NCBI GenBank assembly: GCA_023458415.1
Contig: JAEWZO010000003.1
Location: forward strand, 62,001-126,000
Direction: 5' to 3'
DNA from: Bacteroidota bacterium
GTDB lineage: Bacteria > Bacteroidota > Bacteroidia > Flavobacteriales > Weeksellaceae
DNA length: 64,000 nucleotides
A program made the translations under genes and the position numbers. Below the pieces are notes generated by a model. That model saw only the letters and a program-made list of their open reading frames with translations, ran no database searches and was not told the DNA's origin. Positions 50,891-59,225 of this stretch are shown piece by piece. How positions within the stretch are numbered: position 1 is the first letter of the stretch; the number at the start of each line of letters is the position of its first letter.

Positions 50891-51883
50891 TTAATTTGAT
50901 TGTTCTGTTGTAGGTTTTAAGTGTTCCCAATACCATTGTACGGCTTCTTTTAAGCCGTCCTTAAATTCGTGAGATGGTTGATAACCAAGGTTTTGTTGCG
51001 CTTTTTCAATAGACGCCAAAGAATGGGGAACATCGCCTTTTCTTGTGGGTCCATTTTTAATCTCCACCTTTGCAATTGCAGGATCATATTCACTGAGATA
51101 TGCTCTTAGCAATTCCGCCATGTCTTTTATCGTCGTTCGATCTCCAACTGCCGTGTTATACACATTATTTAATGCATCTTCATTTTCCGTTTCCATTGCC
51201 AACAAGTTCATTTGGATGACATTATCGATATACGTAAAATCCCGCGAATAGGTTCCGTCTCCATTAATGGTCGGCGATTCATGATTCATCAACTGGATGG
51301 TAAACTTGGGAATTACCGCAGCGTATGCTCCATTGGGATCTTGTTTTCTTCCAAAAACATTGAAATACCTTAAACCAATCGTGTCAATTCCGTATACGTT
51401 GTGAAAAACATCGGCATAGATTTCATTCACCAGCTTGGTTACCGCATAAGGCGATAAAGGCTTTCCGATGTTTTCTTCCACTTTTGGTAATGCTTTTGAA
51501 TCGCCATAAGTAGATGAGCTTGCAGCATATACAAAACGTTTTACTCCTTTTTCGGAAGCCGCTTTCAGCATGTTTAGAAATCCACCAACATTTACTTCAT
51601 TACTGGTAATTGGATCATTAATCGATCGCGGAACGGAACCAAGTGCGGCTTGATGGAGTACAAAATCTACATGATTACAAGCATTCTTACATGCTTCAAA
51701 GTTTCTAATATCATCCTCAATCAATTCAAAATTGGGATGACTTAACAAGTGTTTGATATTTTCTCTTTTTCCTGTAGAAAAATTATCCAAACATTTCACG
51801 GTGTACTTTCTTTCTAATAAAGTTTCGCAAAGGTTTGATCCAATAAACCCGGCACCACCTGTTATTAAAACGGTTTTATTCAT
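50891..51883 (-). CDS. UDP-HexNAc 4-epimerase (TviC/WbpP-like)
   Basis: A 330-residue extended SDR. NAD motif ITGGAGFIGSNLCETLL, active-site serine strand RFVYAASSSTYGD, YxxxK in SPYAVTKLVNE, and the sugar-binding LRYFNVFGRKQDPNGAYAAV. The GSVPRSINDPITSNEVNVGG stretch is the hallmark of the WbpP/TviC group, which interconverts UDP-GlcNAc and UDP-GalNAc or the corresponding uronic acids. It lies 22 bases from the TviB-like dehydrogenase gene; together they form UDP-GalNAcA as in Vi antigen synthesis. It abuts wzc2 (one-base gap). Confidence 0.9.
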   Translation of the reverse strand: MNKTVLITGGAGFIGSNLCETLLERKYTVKCLDNFSTGKRENIKHLLSHPNFELIEDDIRNFEACKNACNHVDFVLHQAALGSVPRSINDPITSNEVNVGGFLNMLKAASEKGVKRFVYAASSSTYGDSKALPKVEENIGKPLSPYAVTKLVNEIYADVFHNVYGIDTIGLRYFNVFGRKQDPNGAYAAVIPKFTIQLMNHESPTINGDGTYSRDFTYIDNVIQMNLLAMETENEDALNNVYNTAVGDRTTIKDMAELLRAYLSEYDPAIAKVEIKNGPTRKGDVPHSLASIEKAQQNLGYQPSHEFKDGLKEAVQWYWEHLKPTTEQSN

Positions 51884-54223
51884 TTAGTTTCTTCTTAAAA
51901 AGCTAAACCAGCCCTTGTTTTCTTTTTCAGCATGATAGCCGTAACTGTATTTTCCTCCATAACCATATCTAATTTCTTCTTTATCCACATCATTTAAGAC
52001 AATCGACATGTTTTTAACATTCTCATCTTTGGACACGCCTTCTGCATATTCTAACAGTTCCTTTTCAGTATAATTTGCTCTGACAACGTAGACCAATGCA
52101 TCTGCAAATCTCAAAGTATGGAAGGTATCGCTCACCATCATTAACGGAGCAGAATCAATTAATATATAGTCATAAAGTTCCTTTAATTCATCCAGCATTT
52201 GTCCGAAACGAGCATCTTCCAGCAAATCAGTTGGATTTGGAGGTATGCTTCCACTCTGAACAATGTCTAAATTTTTAGATTGAGAAGAGGAAAATATAAA
52301 ATCGGTTATTTTAGAGGTTTCATTGGCAAGATAATCGGATAGACCGAGTACATTTTTTTCCACATATCTTCCTAATTGTGGGTTTCTTAAATCCGCTCCT
52401 ATAAGAACCACTTTCTTATTGGTTGCCAATGCTAAAGCAGAATTTATCGAAACGGTGGTTTTTCCTTCCCCTTTCACTGATGACGTAAACAAAATAACCG
52501 GAGACTTATGGCTCTTTTTCTTTAAGATGAATTTCAAATTTGAGGTAAGAATTCTAAATGCTTCCGCATACACTGACAAATCATTTTGACCGATGAGATC
52601 ACTATCATCCTTTCCTACTGATGGTATTTCCGCAATAACCGGAACATCAGGAAGTGCCTCAGTAATATCTTTTTTAGATTTTACTTGGGTGTCTAACGTA
52701 AATATGCCGTATAGAACTAATAATGGAATAAGAAAGCCCAATAAGAGACTTCCTAACAAGATTTGTTGTGATTTTGGTTCTACTGGACCCGCTAATGAGT
52801 AAGCTGGATTTATAACGCGTACTTTTGGCATTGTCACTGCCATAGCAATAGAGGTTTCTTCTTTTTTCTGTAAAAGAAATAGATACAAAGATTCCTTTAA
52901 GTTTTGTTGTCGGTCAATATTTCTAAATATTTTTTCTTGCGTCGGAAACTTATTAATATTTTGTTTTGAAGTGTTCAGCTGTCCGTTAAGTTGACTGATG
53001 GTCTGTTGTATACTCTGTTGAGATTTTCTTAGATTGTCTCTAATTAAAGATCTTGTGGTTCTAATTTCTTTGTCCAACTCAATGATTGCAGGGTTTGAGG
53101 TTGTCGCTTGCCGCAAAGATTTATTCCTGGTTAAAACAAGATTATTGTATTCTGAAATAATTTGATTTAATGCAGAAGGAACTCCAATGTTTGTAGGTAA
53201 CAAATCTTCATTAGAACTTCTATTCGCAATCGATAAAACCGAGTTGATCATTTCCAATTGCGTGGCTTGCTCCAAAATCTGCTTTGTATTCTCATTTGCA
53301 TTTTGTAGGGAGAGTTGTGCTTGAGTTTCGAGATCCGTTATTTGATTGGCTCTTTTAAAACCTTCTTTCTGATTTTCAATACTTCCTAAATCTTCGGTTA
53401 GCATATCTAATCGTTCATCAATAAAATCTAAAGAAACTTTAGATTGTAGTTTTTTATTTTCTAAATCAGACTCATTATATTCTATAATTAAATTATTAAG
53501 AATCGCTGTTGATTTATCAGGTACTTCATCAGTATGGCTCAGCTCAAGAATAGCGCTGTTTAATGCGTTTTGTTCTATCAAAATATTGTTTCCCAATTGT
53601 GCAGCAATTTTTTCTGCATTGAAGAAAATAATATTTAATTTTGATAAGGTAAAGCCAGGTTTTGGTTTCAAAATAAAAGTTCCGAAATCTGCATTTGCCA
53701 CTTTATTGTACTGATACGTTGTTTTTTTACCATTCGCATCAATTAATGTAAAACTTAATTTACCTCTTGGTTCAAAAACATAACTTGAACTATTAAAATT
53801 TTTATTTTTCTTTAACGAAAGTATTTTAATGTCTACTGGAGCATTGGCATACAACTCTTGATCTTTAATGCTACCTTCTCTTTTTATGGATACATCTACA
53901 TTTAAGTTCTTAACAACATCGTATAAAATTGGTCTCGAAAGAATGATAGGAATTTCTTCGGAAGCACCAGATTTCGTCAGCATTGATCCTGAATTCCCAA
54001 GATTTTGAAATTCCGATAGGGCCGTTTCTCCTTTTAATCCTTCAATTTTTATGGTACTTTTCGTAAGGTATTGTGGCGTTGTATAACGTAGATATAGTTT
54101 TGCTGCAATGAAAAAAAGCGTCATGCTTAATAAAATCCATGGCCATTTCTTCAAATAACGTCCTATCTCTTTTTTAATATTAACACTTTTCTTCCGCTGT
54201 AAAGGTTGTTCTAACAATTCCAT
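51884..54223 (-). CDS. wzc: Polysaccharide co-polymerase and tyrosine autokinase (second Wzc)
   Basis: A 779-residue paralogue of the Wzc of locus 1. Wzz domain TM near residue 35, long coiled-coil region (QNANENTKQILEQATQLEMI), second TM near 500, then the BY-kinase: Walker A SSVKGEGKTTVSIN, Walker A' KVVLIGADLRNPQLGR, Walker B YILIDSAPLMMVSDT. The terminal tyrosine cluster is RYGYGGKYSYGYHAEKENKG. Similar length and order as the first copy, but a clearly diverged sequence, so it is an old paralogue or separate acquisition, not a recent duplication. 10 bases after wza2. Confidence 0.95.
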   Translation of the reverse strand: MELLEQPLQRKKSVNIKKEIGRYLKKWPWILLSMTLFFIAAKLYLRYTTPQYLTKSTIKIEGLKGETALSEFQNLGNSGSMLTKSGASEEIPIILSRPILYDVVKNLNVDVSIKREGSIKDQELYANAPVDIKILSLKKNKNFNSSSYVFEPRGKLSFTLIDANGKKTTYQYNKVANADFGTFILKPKPGFTLSKLNIIFFNAEKIAAQLGNNILIEQNALNSAILELSHTDEVPDKSTAILNNLIIEYNESDLENKKLQSKVSLDFIDERLDMLTEDLGSIENQKEGFKRANQITDLETQAQLSLQNANENTKQILEQATQLEMINSVLSIANRSSNEDLLPTNIGVPSALNQIISEYNNLVLTRNKSLRQATTSNPAIIELDKEIRTTRSLIRDNLRKSQQSIQQTISQLNGQLNTSKQNINKFPTQEKIFRNIDRQQNLKESLYLFLLQKKEETSIAMAVTMPKVRVINPAYSLAGPVEPKSQQILLGSLLLGFLIPLLVLYGIFTLDTQVKSKKDITEALPDVPVIAEIPSVGKDDSDLIGQNDLSVYAEAFRILTSNLKFILKKKSHKSPVILFTSSVKGEGKTTVSINSALALATNKKVVLIGADLRNPQLGRYVEKNVLGLSDYLANETSKITDFIFSSSQSKNLDIVQSGSIPPNPTDLLEDARFGQMLDELKELYDYILIDSAPLMMVSDTFHTLRFADALVYVVRANYTEKELLEYAEGVSKDENVKNMSIVLNDVDKEEIRYGYGGKYSYGYHAEKENKGWFSFLRRN

Positions 54224-54233
54224 AGTTGGTTAA

Positions 54234-55031
54234 TTATTTAGAAATTGCAATAATAAACGAGATGACGGTAATTGCCGTACCAATGAGCTGAAAGTATAAG
54301 CCACGGTTAGGATCTTGATTGGTTGCAACTTGTCTTCTTTTATCCGGTTCTACATAAAGAATATCGTTTTGTTGTAGATAATAATATGGAGAGTTTACAA
54401 TTCTTTGGTCACTTACATCCAACATCACAATGTGGTCTGTTCCATCAACATTTCTTATGAGTTTAACTCTTGTTCTGTCTCCAAAAGGCGTCATATCTCC
54501 GGACAAAGCCAACGCTTGAAAAACGTTCAACTTTTCTGTTTTACTGGTTACTTGTCCAGGACTTTTAACCTCACCCAAAACACTTATACTAAAGTTTTTG
54601 AGTATTACTGTTACCAAAGGATCTCGCAAATAATCTCTCAAACGGTTTTGCATGTCATCCACCAATTGCTGCTGGGTCTTTCCTTTTACATAAATTTTCC
54701 CTAAAGTTGGGAAATTGATTTCCCCATCATTATTAACCGTATATTCACTTCCTTGGAAAGTGGTTCTCGTTGTAGCTGATTCCTCTCCGGTTCTATTCAT
54801 CATAGAAAGATTGAATGGTCTTACTGACAATTCATCATAACCATTTACATTAATTTCAATGACGTCGCCCTCTTGGATTTGTAAACCGCTGTATTTTGCT
54901 TGGGCAATAATTTCTTCGTTGGAAATTTCTTTTTCCAAGTACACCATATTTTGCTTGGGTTTACACGAAAAAATGAATAATAATGCAAAAAAGCATAATA
55001 AAATTGTGGAATTGGCAATTCTGTTTTTCAT
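54234..55031 (-). CDS. wza: Polysaccharide export outer membrane lipoprotein (second Wza)
   Basis: A 265-residue lipoprotein with lipobox LLFIFSC (KPKQNMVYLEKE follows). The Poly_export entry is LQIQEGDVIEINVNGYDELS and the SLBB repeat has FSISVLGEVKSPGQVTSKTE. C-terminal hydrophobic helix LIGTAITVISFIIAIS. It is the first gene of locus 2, with a TACCTTTG box 17 bases upstream. Exit channel partner of the adjacent Wzc. Confidence 0.93.
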   Translation of the reverse strand: MKNRIANSTILLCFFALLFIFSCKPKQNMVYLEKEISNEEIIAQAKYSGLQIQEGDVIEINVNGYDELSVRPFNLSMMNRTGEESATTRTTFQGSEYTVNNDGEINFPTLGKIYVKGKTQQQLVDDMQNRLRDYLRDPLVTVILKNFSISVLGEVKSPGQVTSKTEKLNVFQALALSGDMTPFGDRTRVKLIRNVDGTDHIVMLDVSDQRIVNSPYYYLQQNDILYVEPDKRRQVATNQDPNRGLYFQLIGTAITVISFIIAISK

Positions 55032-55047
55032 ACTTACTAATGATTTG

Positions 55048-55055
55048 CAAAGGTA
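55048..55055 (-). promoter_or_regulatory. Candidate promoter of polysaccharide locus 2
   Basis: TACCTTTG on the minus strand is a perfect TAnnTTTG, 17 bases before the first gene of the locus. The -33 position has TTTTA instead of TTTG. No other promoter of this quality is seen between recX and the locus. Confidence 0.55.
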
Positions 55056-55135
55056 ACTTTTTATTTTAATAAAATTTGTCGTTGCTTTACAAAAAGCAGT
55101 CCAATTTATGCTAGCCCTTTAAACAAGGTCTACAA

Positions 55136-55600
55136 TTATATGTCATCAATAATATTTTTAATCTCCTCATATTCAAAACCTCTGCTTAAAAGATAGCGGG
55201 TCGTTTTGATTTTTTTTTGATCAATTTTTAATCCTTTTTGTTTGGAAAAATACTGTTCGTAGATTTTTTTTAAAACCTTTTGATAATCTTCATCATCAAT
55301 TTCATCAAAACATTTTAGAATCAATTTTTCGGGAACTTTTTTTTGTTTAAGATGAATTTTTATTTTGTTTCTCCCCCAGTTTTTAATATTGAATTTTCCG
55401 CGAATGTAACTTCTGGTAAATCGTTCTTCATTCAGATAATTCTCTTTCATTAAATACAATAAAATCTCATCTTTGGCTTCCGGAATGAGTACAAATTCCC
55501 GCATTTTCTGCTCCACTTCGAAATGACAACGGTCTTGATAACTGCAATAATGCATCATCTTTTGTTTGATTTCTTCAAAGGTAAACGATTTTTTGTCCAT
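55136..55600 (-). CDS. recX: RecX-family regulatory protein
   Basis: A 154-residue all-helical protein matching RecX: YCSYQDRCHFEVEQKMREFV in repeat 1, ENYLNEERFTRSYIRGKFNI in the middle and SRGFEYEEIKNIIDDI at the end. RecX caps and disassembles RecA filaments. The basic middle segment (GRNKIKIHLKQKKVPEKL) is typical of the family. It is encoded downstream of glyA in the same direction, with a hairpin in between. No recA is nearby. Confidence 0.9.
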   Translation of the reverse strand: MDKKSFTFEEIKQKMMHYCSYQDRCHFEVEQKMREFVLIPEAKDEILLYLMKENYLNEERFTRSYIRGKFNIKNWGRNKIKIHLKQKKVPEKLILKCFDEIDDEDYQKVLKKIYEQYFSKQKGLKIDQKKIKTTRYLLSRGFEYEEIKNIIDDI

Positions 55601-55614
55601 TTCCTTAAATGTGG

Positions 55615-55636
55615 GAACACGCCAAAAGGCGTGTTC
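55615..55636. repeat. Perfect 9-bp hairpin between glyA and recX
   Basis: GAACACGCC (55615-55623) pairs with GGCGTGTTC (55628-55636) around AAAA. There is no U-run on the glyA side, so it may be a weak terminator or an mRNA stabiliser. It lies 14 bases before the recX ATG. Confidence 0.55.
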
Positions 55637-55658
55637 AATATATTTTTCTTAATTATTT

Positions 55659-56930
55659 TCAGTAAGAAAACAACGGCACGCCATCCATCATTTCATTCAC
55701 TTCTTTTCGAACTTCATTCAAAATATTCTCGTCTTTAATATGGTCAACCACTTTTGAGATTAAATCTGCAATATTTTCCATATCTTTTTCTTTCAGGCCT
55801 CTGGTGGTTACGGCTGCGGTTCCGAGGCGGATTCCGGAAGTGGTGAACGCCGACTTATCATCAAAAGGCACCATATTTTTGTTGCAGGTAATATCTGCTT
55901 TTACCAGCGCTTTTTCGGTCTCCTTACCGTTTACATTCTTATTTCTTAAATCGACCAGCATCAGGTGATTATCGGTTCCTCCGGAAACAATTTCAAAACC
56001 GCGGTCGATCATGGATTTGGCTAAAGCCTGTGCGTTGGAAATAACCTGTTTTGCATAGGTTTCAAATTTTGGATCCAAAGCTTCTCCGAATGCTACTGCT
56101 TTTGCTGCGATTACATGTTCCAGCGGACCGCCCTGAATTCCGGGGAAAACTGCTCCGTCCAGTACCTGACTCATCAACTTGGTTTCGCCTTTCGGAGTTT
56201 TGTGGCCGTAAGTGTTTTCAAAATCTTTACCCATCATAATCAGTCCGCCTCTCGGTCCACGAAGGGTTTTGTGCGTTGTTGTGGTTACCACATGGCAGTG
56301 TTGGAACGGAGAAGAAAGCAATCCTTTCGCGATTAAACCTGCAGGATGCGCAATATCTGCCCACAAAGTTGCCCCAACTTCATCCGCAATTTCCCTGAAC
56401 TTAGCAAAATCTATATCTCGTGAGTAGGCGGAATAACCGGCAATCATCATTTTAGGTTTCACTTCCAGTGCTTTCTGGCGAACGTTTTCATAATCGATTC
56501 TTCCGGTTTCTTTTTCTACACCGTAGAAATTTGCTTTGTACTGAATCCCTGAGAAGTTCACGAAAGAGCCGTGCGTTAAATGTCCGCCCATAGAAAGATC
56601 CAAACCAAGTATGGAATCTCCCGGTTTCAGAACCGCAAGATACACTGCAGCATTGGCCTGAGAACCGGAATGTGGCTGAACATTGGCATATTCCACCCCG
56701 AAAAGTTCTTTTGCGCGGTTAATGGCTAAGGTTTCAATTTCGTCTACCACTTCGCAACCGCCGTAATACCTTCTTCCCGGATAACCTTCCGCATATTTAT
56801 TGGTTAAAACGCTTCCCATTGCCTTCATAACGTCATCAGAAACAAAATTTTCGGATGCGATGAGTTCAATTCCGTGGGTTTGTCTTTGTCTTTCCTTTTC
56901 GATCAGGTCGAAGATTACGCTGCTGCTCAT
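55659..56930 (-). CDS. glyA: Serine hydroxymethyltransferase
   Basis: A 423-residue PLP enzyme. N-terminus RQTHGIELIASENFVSDDVM, substrate-site GGHLTHGSFVNFSG, and Schiff-base lysine in VVTTTTHKTLRGPRGGLI. It converts serine and tetrahydrofolate to glycine and 5,10-methylene-THF, supplying one-carbon units. Full length. A textbook promoter (TTTG, 18 bases, TAAATTTG) lies at 57001-57030. Confidence 0.97.
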   Translation of the reverse strand: MSSSVIFDLIEKERQRQTHGIELIASENFVSDDVMKAMGSVLTNKYAEGYPGRRYYGGCEVVDEIETLAINRAKELFGVEYANVQPHSGSQANAAVYLAVLKPGDSILGLDLSMGGHLTHGSFVNFSGIQYKANFYGVEKETGRIDYENVRQKALEVKPKMMIAGYSAYSRDIDFAKFREIADEVGATLWADIAHPAGLIAKGLLSSPFQHCHVVTTTTHKTLRGPRGGLIMMGKDFENTYGHKTPKGETKLMSQVLDGAVFPGIQGGPLEHVIAAKAVAFGEALDPKFETYAKQVISNAQALAKSMIDRGFEIVSGGTDNHLMLVDLRNKNVNGKETEKALVKADITCNKNMVPFDDKSAFTTSGIRLGTAAVTTRGLKEKDMENIADLISKVVDHIKDENILNEVRKEVNEMMDGVPLFSY

Positions 56931-57000
56931 ATTTTTAGATTTTTTGATATTAGAAGTAAGATATCAGAATTCAGATTATTCTGCTATTGAAACTGATTCC

Positions 57001-57030
57001 CAAATTTAAAGAAAATCCAACTGATGCAAA
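57001..57030 (-). promoter_or_regulatory. Bacteroidota-type promoter for glyA
   Basis: On the minus strand TTTG (57027-57030) and TAAATTTG (57001-57008) are separated by 18 bases, the same geometry as at 7258-7287. Predicted leader of about 64 bases. Confidence 0.72.
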
Positions 57031-57057
57031 ACATCTACTGTAACGAATATTAATACC

Positions 57058-57065
57058 TACCTTTG
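57058..57065 (+). promoter_or_regulatory. Candidate -7 element for the small gene at 57091
   Basis: TACCTTTG is a perfect TAnnTTTG, 25 bases before the ATG. It is back to back with the glyA promoter. No clear -33 element. Confidence 0.45.
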
Positions 57066-57090
57066 TCTCCTACTTTTTAAATTAAACATT

Positions 57091-57384
57091 ATGGGCAAGA
57101 AAAAATATAAGAAACAGCTGCTGAAATCACTTAAAGATATGGCAATCTCCGAACATCAACTGTTGGAAACCATGACCAACCTGATGCTGATGAAGGAACT
57201 GAAGAAAAACAATATTGACCTGAAGAAAGGCGACACTTTCTCTTTTGATGACCATATTTTTCAGTACAGCGAAGACAAAAACATCCGCAAAATAGATAAG
57301 CTTCGCAGAAAAATGCTGAAGACGATGGGGAAAATTGTGGATGGAAATTCTTTTAAAGATAAAGAGCTGAAATTCTTAGCATAG
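57091..57384 (+). CDS. Small basic helical protein of unknown function
   Basis: 97 residues, no signal peptide, rich in Lys. The N-terminus is KKKYKKQLLKSLKDMAISEH; a helical centre MTNLMLMKELKKNNIDLKKG leads to a short DTFSFDDHIFQYSEDKN segment and a second basic helix. Not a family I can name. A TAnnTTTG box 25 bases upstream and a strong terminator downstream support a real gene. The high positive charge allows nucleic acid or ribosome contact, which is only a guess. Confidence 0.7.
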   Translation: MGKKKYKKQLLKSLKDMAISEHQLLETMTNLMLMKELKKNNIDLKKGDTFSFDDHIFQYSEDKNIRKIDKLRRKMLKTMGKIVDGNSFKDKELKFLA

Positions 57385-57417
57385 TTTTTCCCGCAATAAT
57401 TCGCTGATGATAGGTAA

Positions 57418-57453
57418 AAAAACACGGTTTCAGAAAATCTGAAACCGTGTTTT
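57418..57453. terminator. Bidirectional terminator
   Basis: ACACGGTTTCAG (57422-57433) pairs exactly with CTGAAACCGTGT (57439-57450), with A-run before and T-run after. It serves the plus-strand small gene and the minus-strand DUF72 gene. Confidence 0.88.
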
Positions 57454-58338
57454 CTAATATTTCGTCTTTACATCCGCCATTTCGGGGACATGGAGGCTGT
57501 TTTTCCATTCCTTGTTCATCATTTCTATGAGATGGGCAGAAAGTAGCGGAGAAGCTTTTTCAATATTCTGGTGAACAAAGAAATAGAGTTTTTTCAGTCC
57601 TTGTTTTTTCCATTCCGTTAAGCGTTCCATCCAATCGTCCAGACGTGCATAATCACTTTCGGCATTGGCTCCGACGTAGCGGATGAACGCGACCGGCGTC
57701 GTTAACCGCATATGCAGCATATCGCGTCTTCCGGCAGTGTCCACGATGATATTGGTAATATTATATTCTACAAACAGTCCCATGGTTTTTTCAAAAACCT
57801 CCTCGTCCGTAAACCATTCATTGTTGCGAAGTTCTATTGCTAATGGAATTTCCCGCGGCCAGTCTTTTACAAATCTGTCAAGCCGTTCGAAATCTTTCGG
57901 TTTAAAATTGTCGTGCAGCTGTAGAAAAGACATCCCCAGTTTTTCATCAAAATTTGCCACAGCAGTTACAAATCGCGTCACCGGCTCCTCAATATTGTTC
58001 AGTCGGCGGTAATGCGAAACAGAGTTGGTAATCTTCGGAAAAAACTTAAAATCCGAGGGAGTTTTGTCTTTCCAGGTTAACACTTCTTCCACTTTCGGCA
58101 TTCCGTAAAATGTTGCGTTAAGTTCAATGGAGTTGAACTGGGTGGCGTAATACGTGAGTTCGTCTTTGGTTCCTCTCGGGTAAAAACCTTTCAGGTCGGT
58201 TTTGTTCCACTTGGCACAGCCAACTGAGATTTCTAGATCTTTTCCTTTCGCCGATTTCAAAATTTCCGCAGTTCTTAGATGATCTTTTGGCAAAGTAAAA
58301 TCTATTTGCGACGGGTCTTCAACCTGTCCGAATTTCAT
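57454..58338 (-). CDS. DUF72 family protein
   Basis: A 294-residue TIM-barrel-like protein of the DUF72 family. Typical phrases: ISVGCAKWNKTDLKGFYPRG, TQFNSIELNATFYGMP, FKFFPKITNSVSHYRRL and YNITNIIVDTAGRRDM. Function of the family is unknown; some members resemble sugar isomerases or endonuclease IV-like barrels. No nearby gene suggests a pathway. Full length, cytosolic. Confidence 0.9.
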   Translation of the reverse strand: MKFGQVEDPSQIDFTLPKDHLRTAEILKSAKGKDLEISVGCAKWNKTDLKGFYPRGTKDELTYYATQFNSIELNATFYGMPKVEEVLTWKDKTPSDFKFFPKITNSVSHYRRLNNIEEPVTRFVTAVANFDEKLGMSFLQLHDNFKPKDFERLDRFVKDWPREIPLAIELRNNEWFTDEEVFEKTMGLFVEYNITNIIVDTAGRRDMLHMRLTTPVAFIRYVGANAESDYARLDDWMERLTEWKKQGLKKLYFFVHQNIEKASPLLSAHLIEMMNKEWKNSLHVPEMADVKTKY

Positions 58339-58424
58339 AAAATTTGAGATTTAAGTTGTCGTTTTAAAGTTAAAAATTTTCTTATCTAATTACAGCAGGG
58401 ACATCAACTCCTGACTGTACCAAA

Positions 58425-59147
58425 TTAGAATTGACTGCAATCGACAACAAAGCTAAAAGTCTGATTTTCGTTATTGTTTGTTGTAATCGATTTCGGCAGC
58501 ACATGCATTATATTGCTCTGAAAATAATAAAACTTTACCAACATCGAAGCAGAGCGCTTTGCCTTTAAACCCACTTCAATATTCCCATTTCCGGAAACTG
58601 CTGTATTGCTGAAAGTGCCGCTTTCCAATGTTCGATTAGTCGAAATATAAAGTGGTGGATTGTTATTGTTGGATACCTGCATATTGATTTTTATATCAAT
58701 GGGTTTCCAGGCATTTACATCACGCTCATTAGATTTTCCGGGTTGGATGGCATTTGTATCCATCACTTCTGCAATATTTCCCTGGTCATTATCTGCCCTT
58801 AGAAAATAAGCATAATCTTCCTTGCTGTTATCAACAATGTAATCAAAAAGAATCGAGTAATTACCGTTCTGATCACTGAAAACCGTTTTTACTTCTTCCT
58901 GTTTAATACAACTCATAGTGCCGCAAAAACCCCTCCACGTCCGGACAAGTTTTACCGGAAAATTTGGAACCGGAAAATTCCTCTGAAAATCAAAAACCTT
59001 CCCTCTTACTGTACTTTGAACAGTTTCCAGGGAATCACCTCTTTCCGGATTGCCGTCGCGACACCCTACAAATATGAGTATGAAAATTAAAAAGAGGCGT
59101 TTTATTTGCCGGAGATTTAAACAAAGGTAAATAAATCTATCACGCAA
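58425..59147 (-). CDS. Lipoprotein of unknown function
   Basis: 240 residues with an N-terminal lipoprotein signal (RLFLIFILIFVGC, Cys at residue 29). The start could be an ATG closer to the hydrophobic core; none is in frame before the cysteine, so 59147 stands. A carboxypeptidase-regulatory/transthyretin-like beta domain is suggested by VRGKVFDFQRNFPVPNFPVK and QNGNYSILFDYIVD. The second half has repeated beta-strand text with no match known to me. Exposed at the outer membrane or periplasm. Single gene between DUF72 and nrdA. Confidence 0.72.
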   Translation of the reverse strand: MRDRFIYLCLNLRQIKRLFLIFILIFVGCRDGNPERGDSLETVQSTVRGKVFDFQRNFPVPNFPVKLVRTWRGFCGTMSCIKQEEVKTVFSDQNGNYSILFDYIVDNSKEDYAYFLRADNDQGNIAEVMDTNAIQPGKSNERDVNAWKPIDIKINMQVSNNNNPPLYISTNRTLESGTFSNTAVSGNGNIEVGLKAKRSASMLVKFYYFQSNIMHVLPKSITTNNNENQTFSFVVDCSQF

Positions 59148-59162
59148 AAAAATAAGTGAAAA

Positions 59163-59190
59163 AATAAAAAACCGCAGAAATTCTGCGGTT
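59163..59190 (-). terminator. Terminator after nrdA
   Basis: AACCGCAGAA (59170-59179) pairs with TTCTGCGGTT (59181-59190). The minus-strand transcript then enters a U-run. It is 35 bases past the nrdA stop. Confidence 0.8.
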
Positions 59191-59225
59191 CAACTGTTTA
59201 TCTTTAGTTCTGCATGTCGTTCAGG

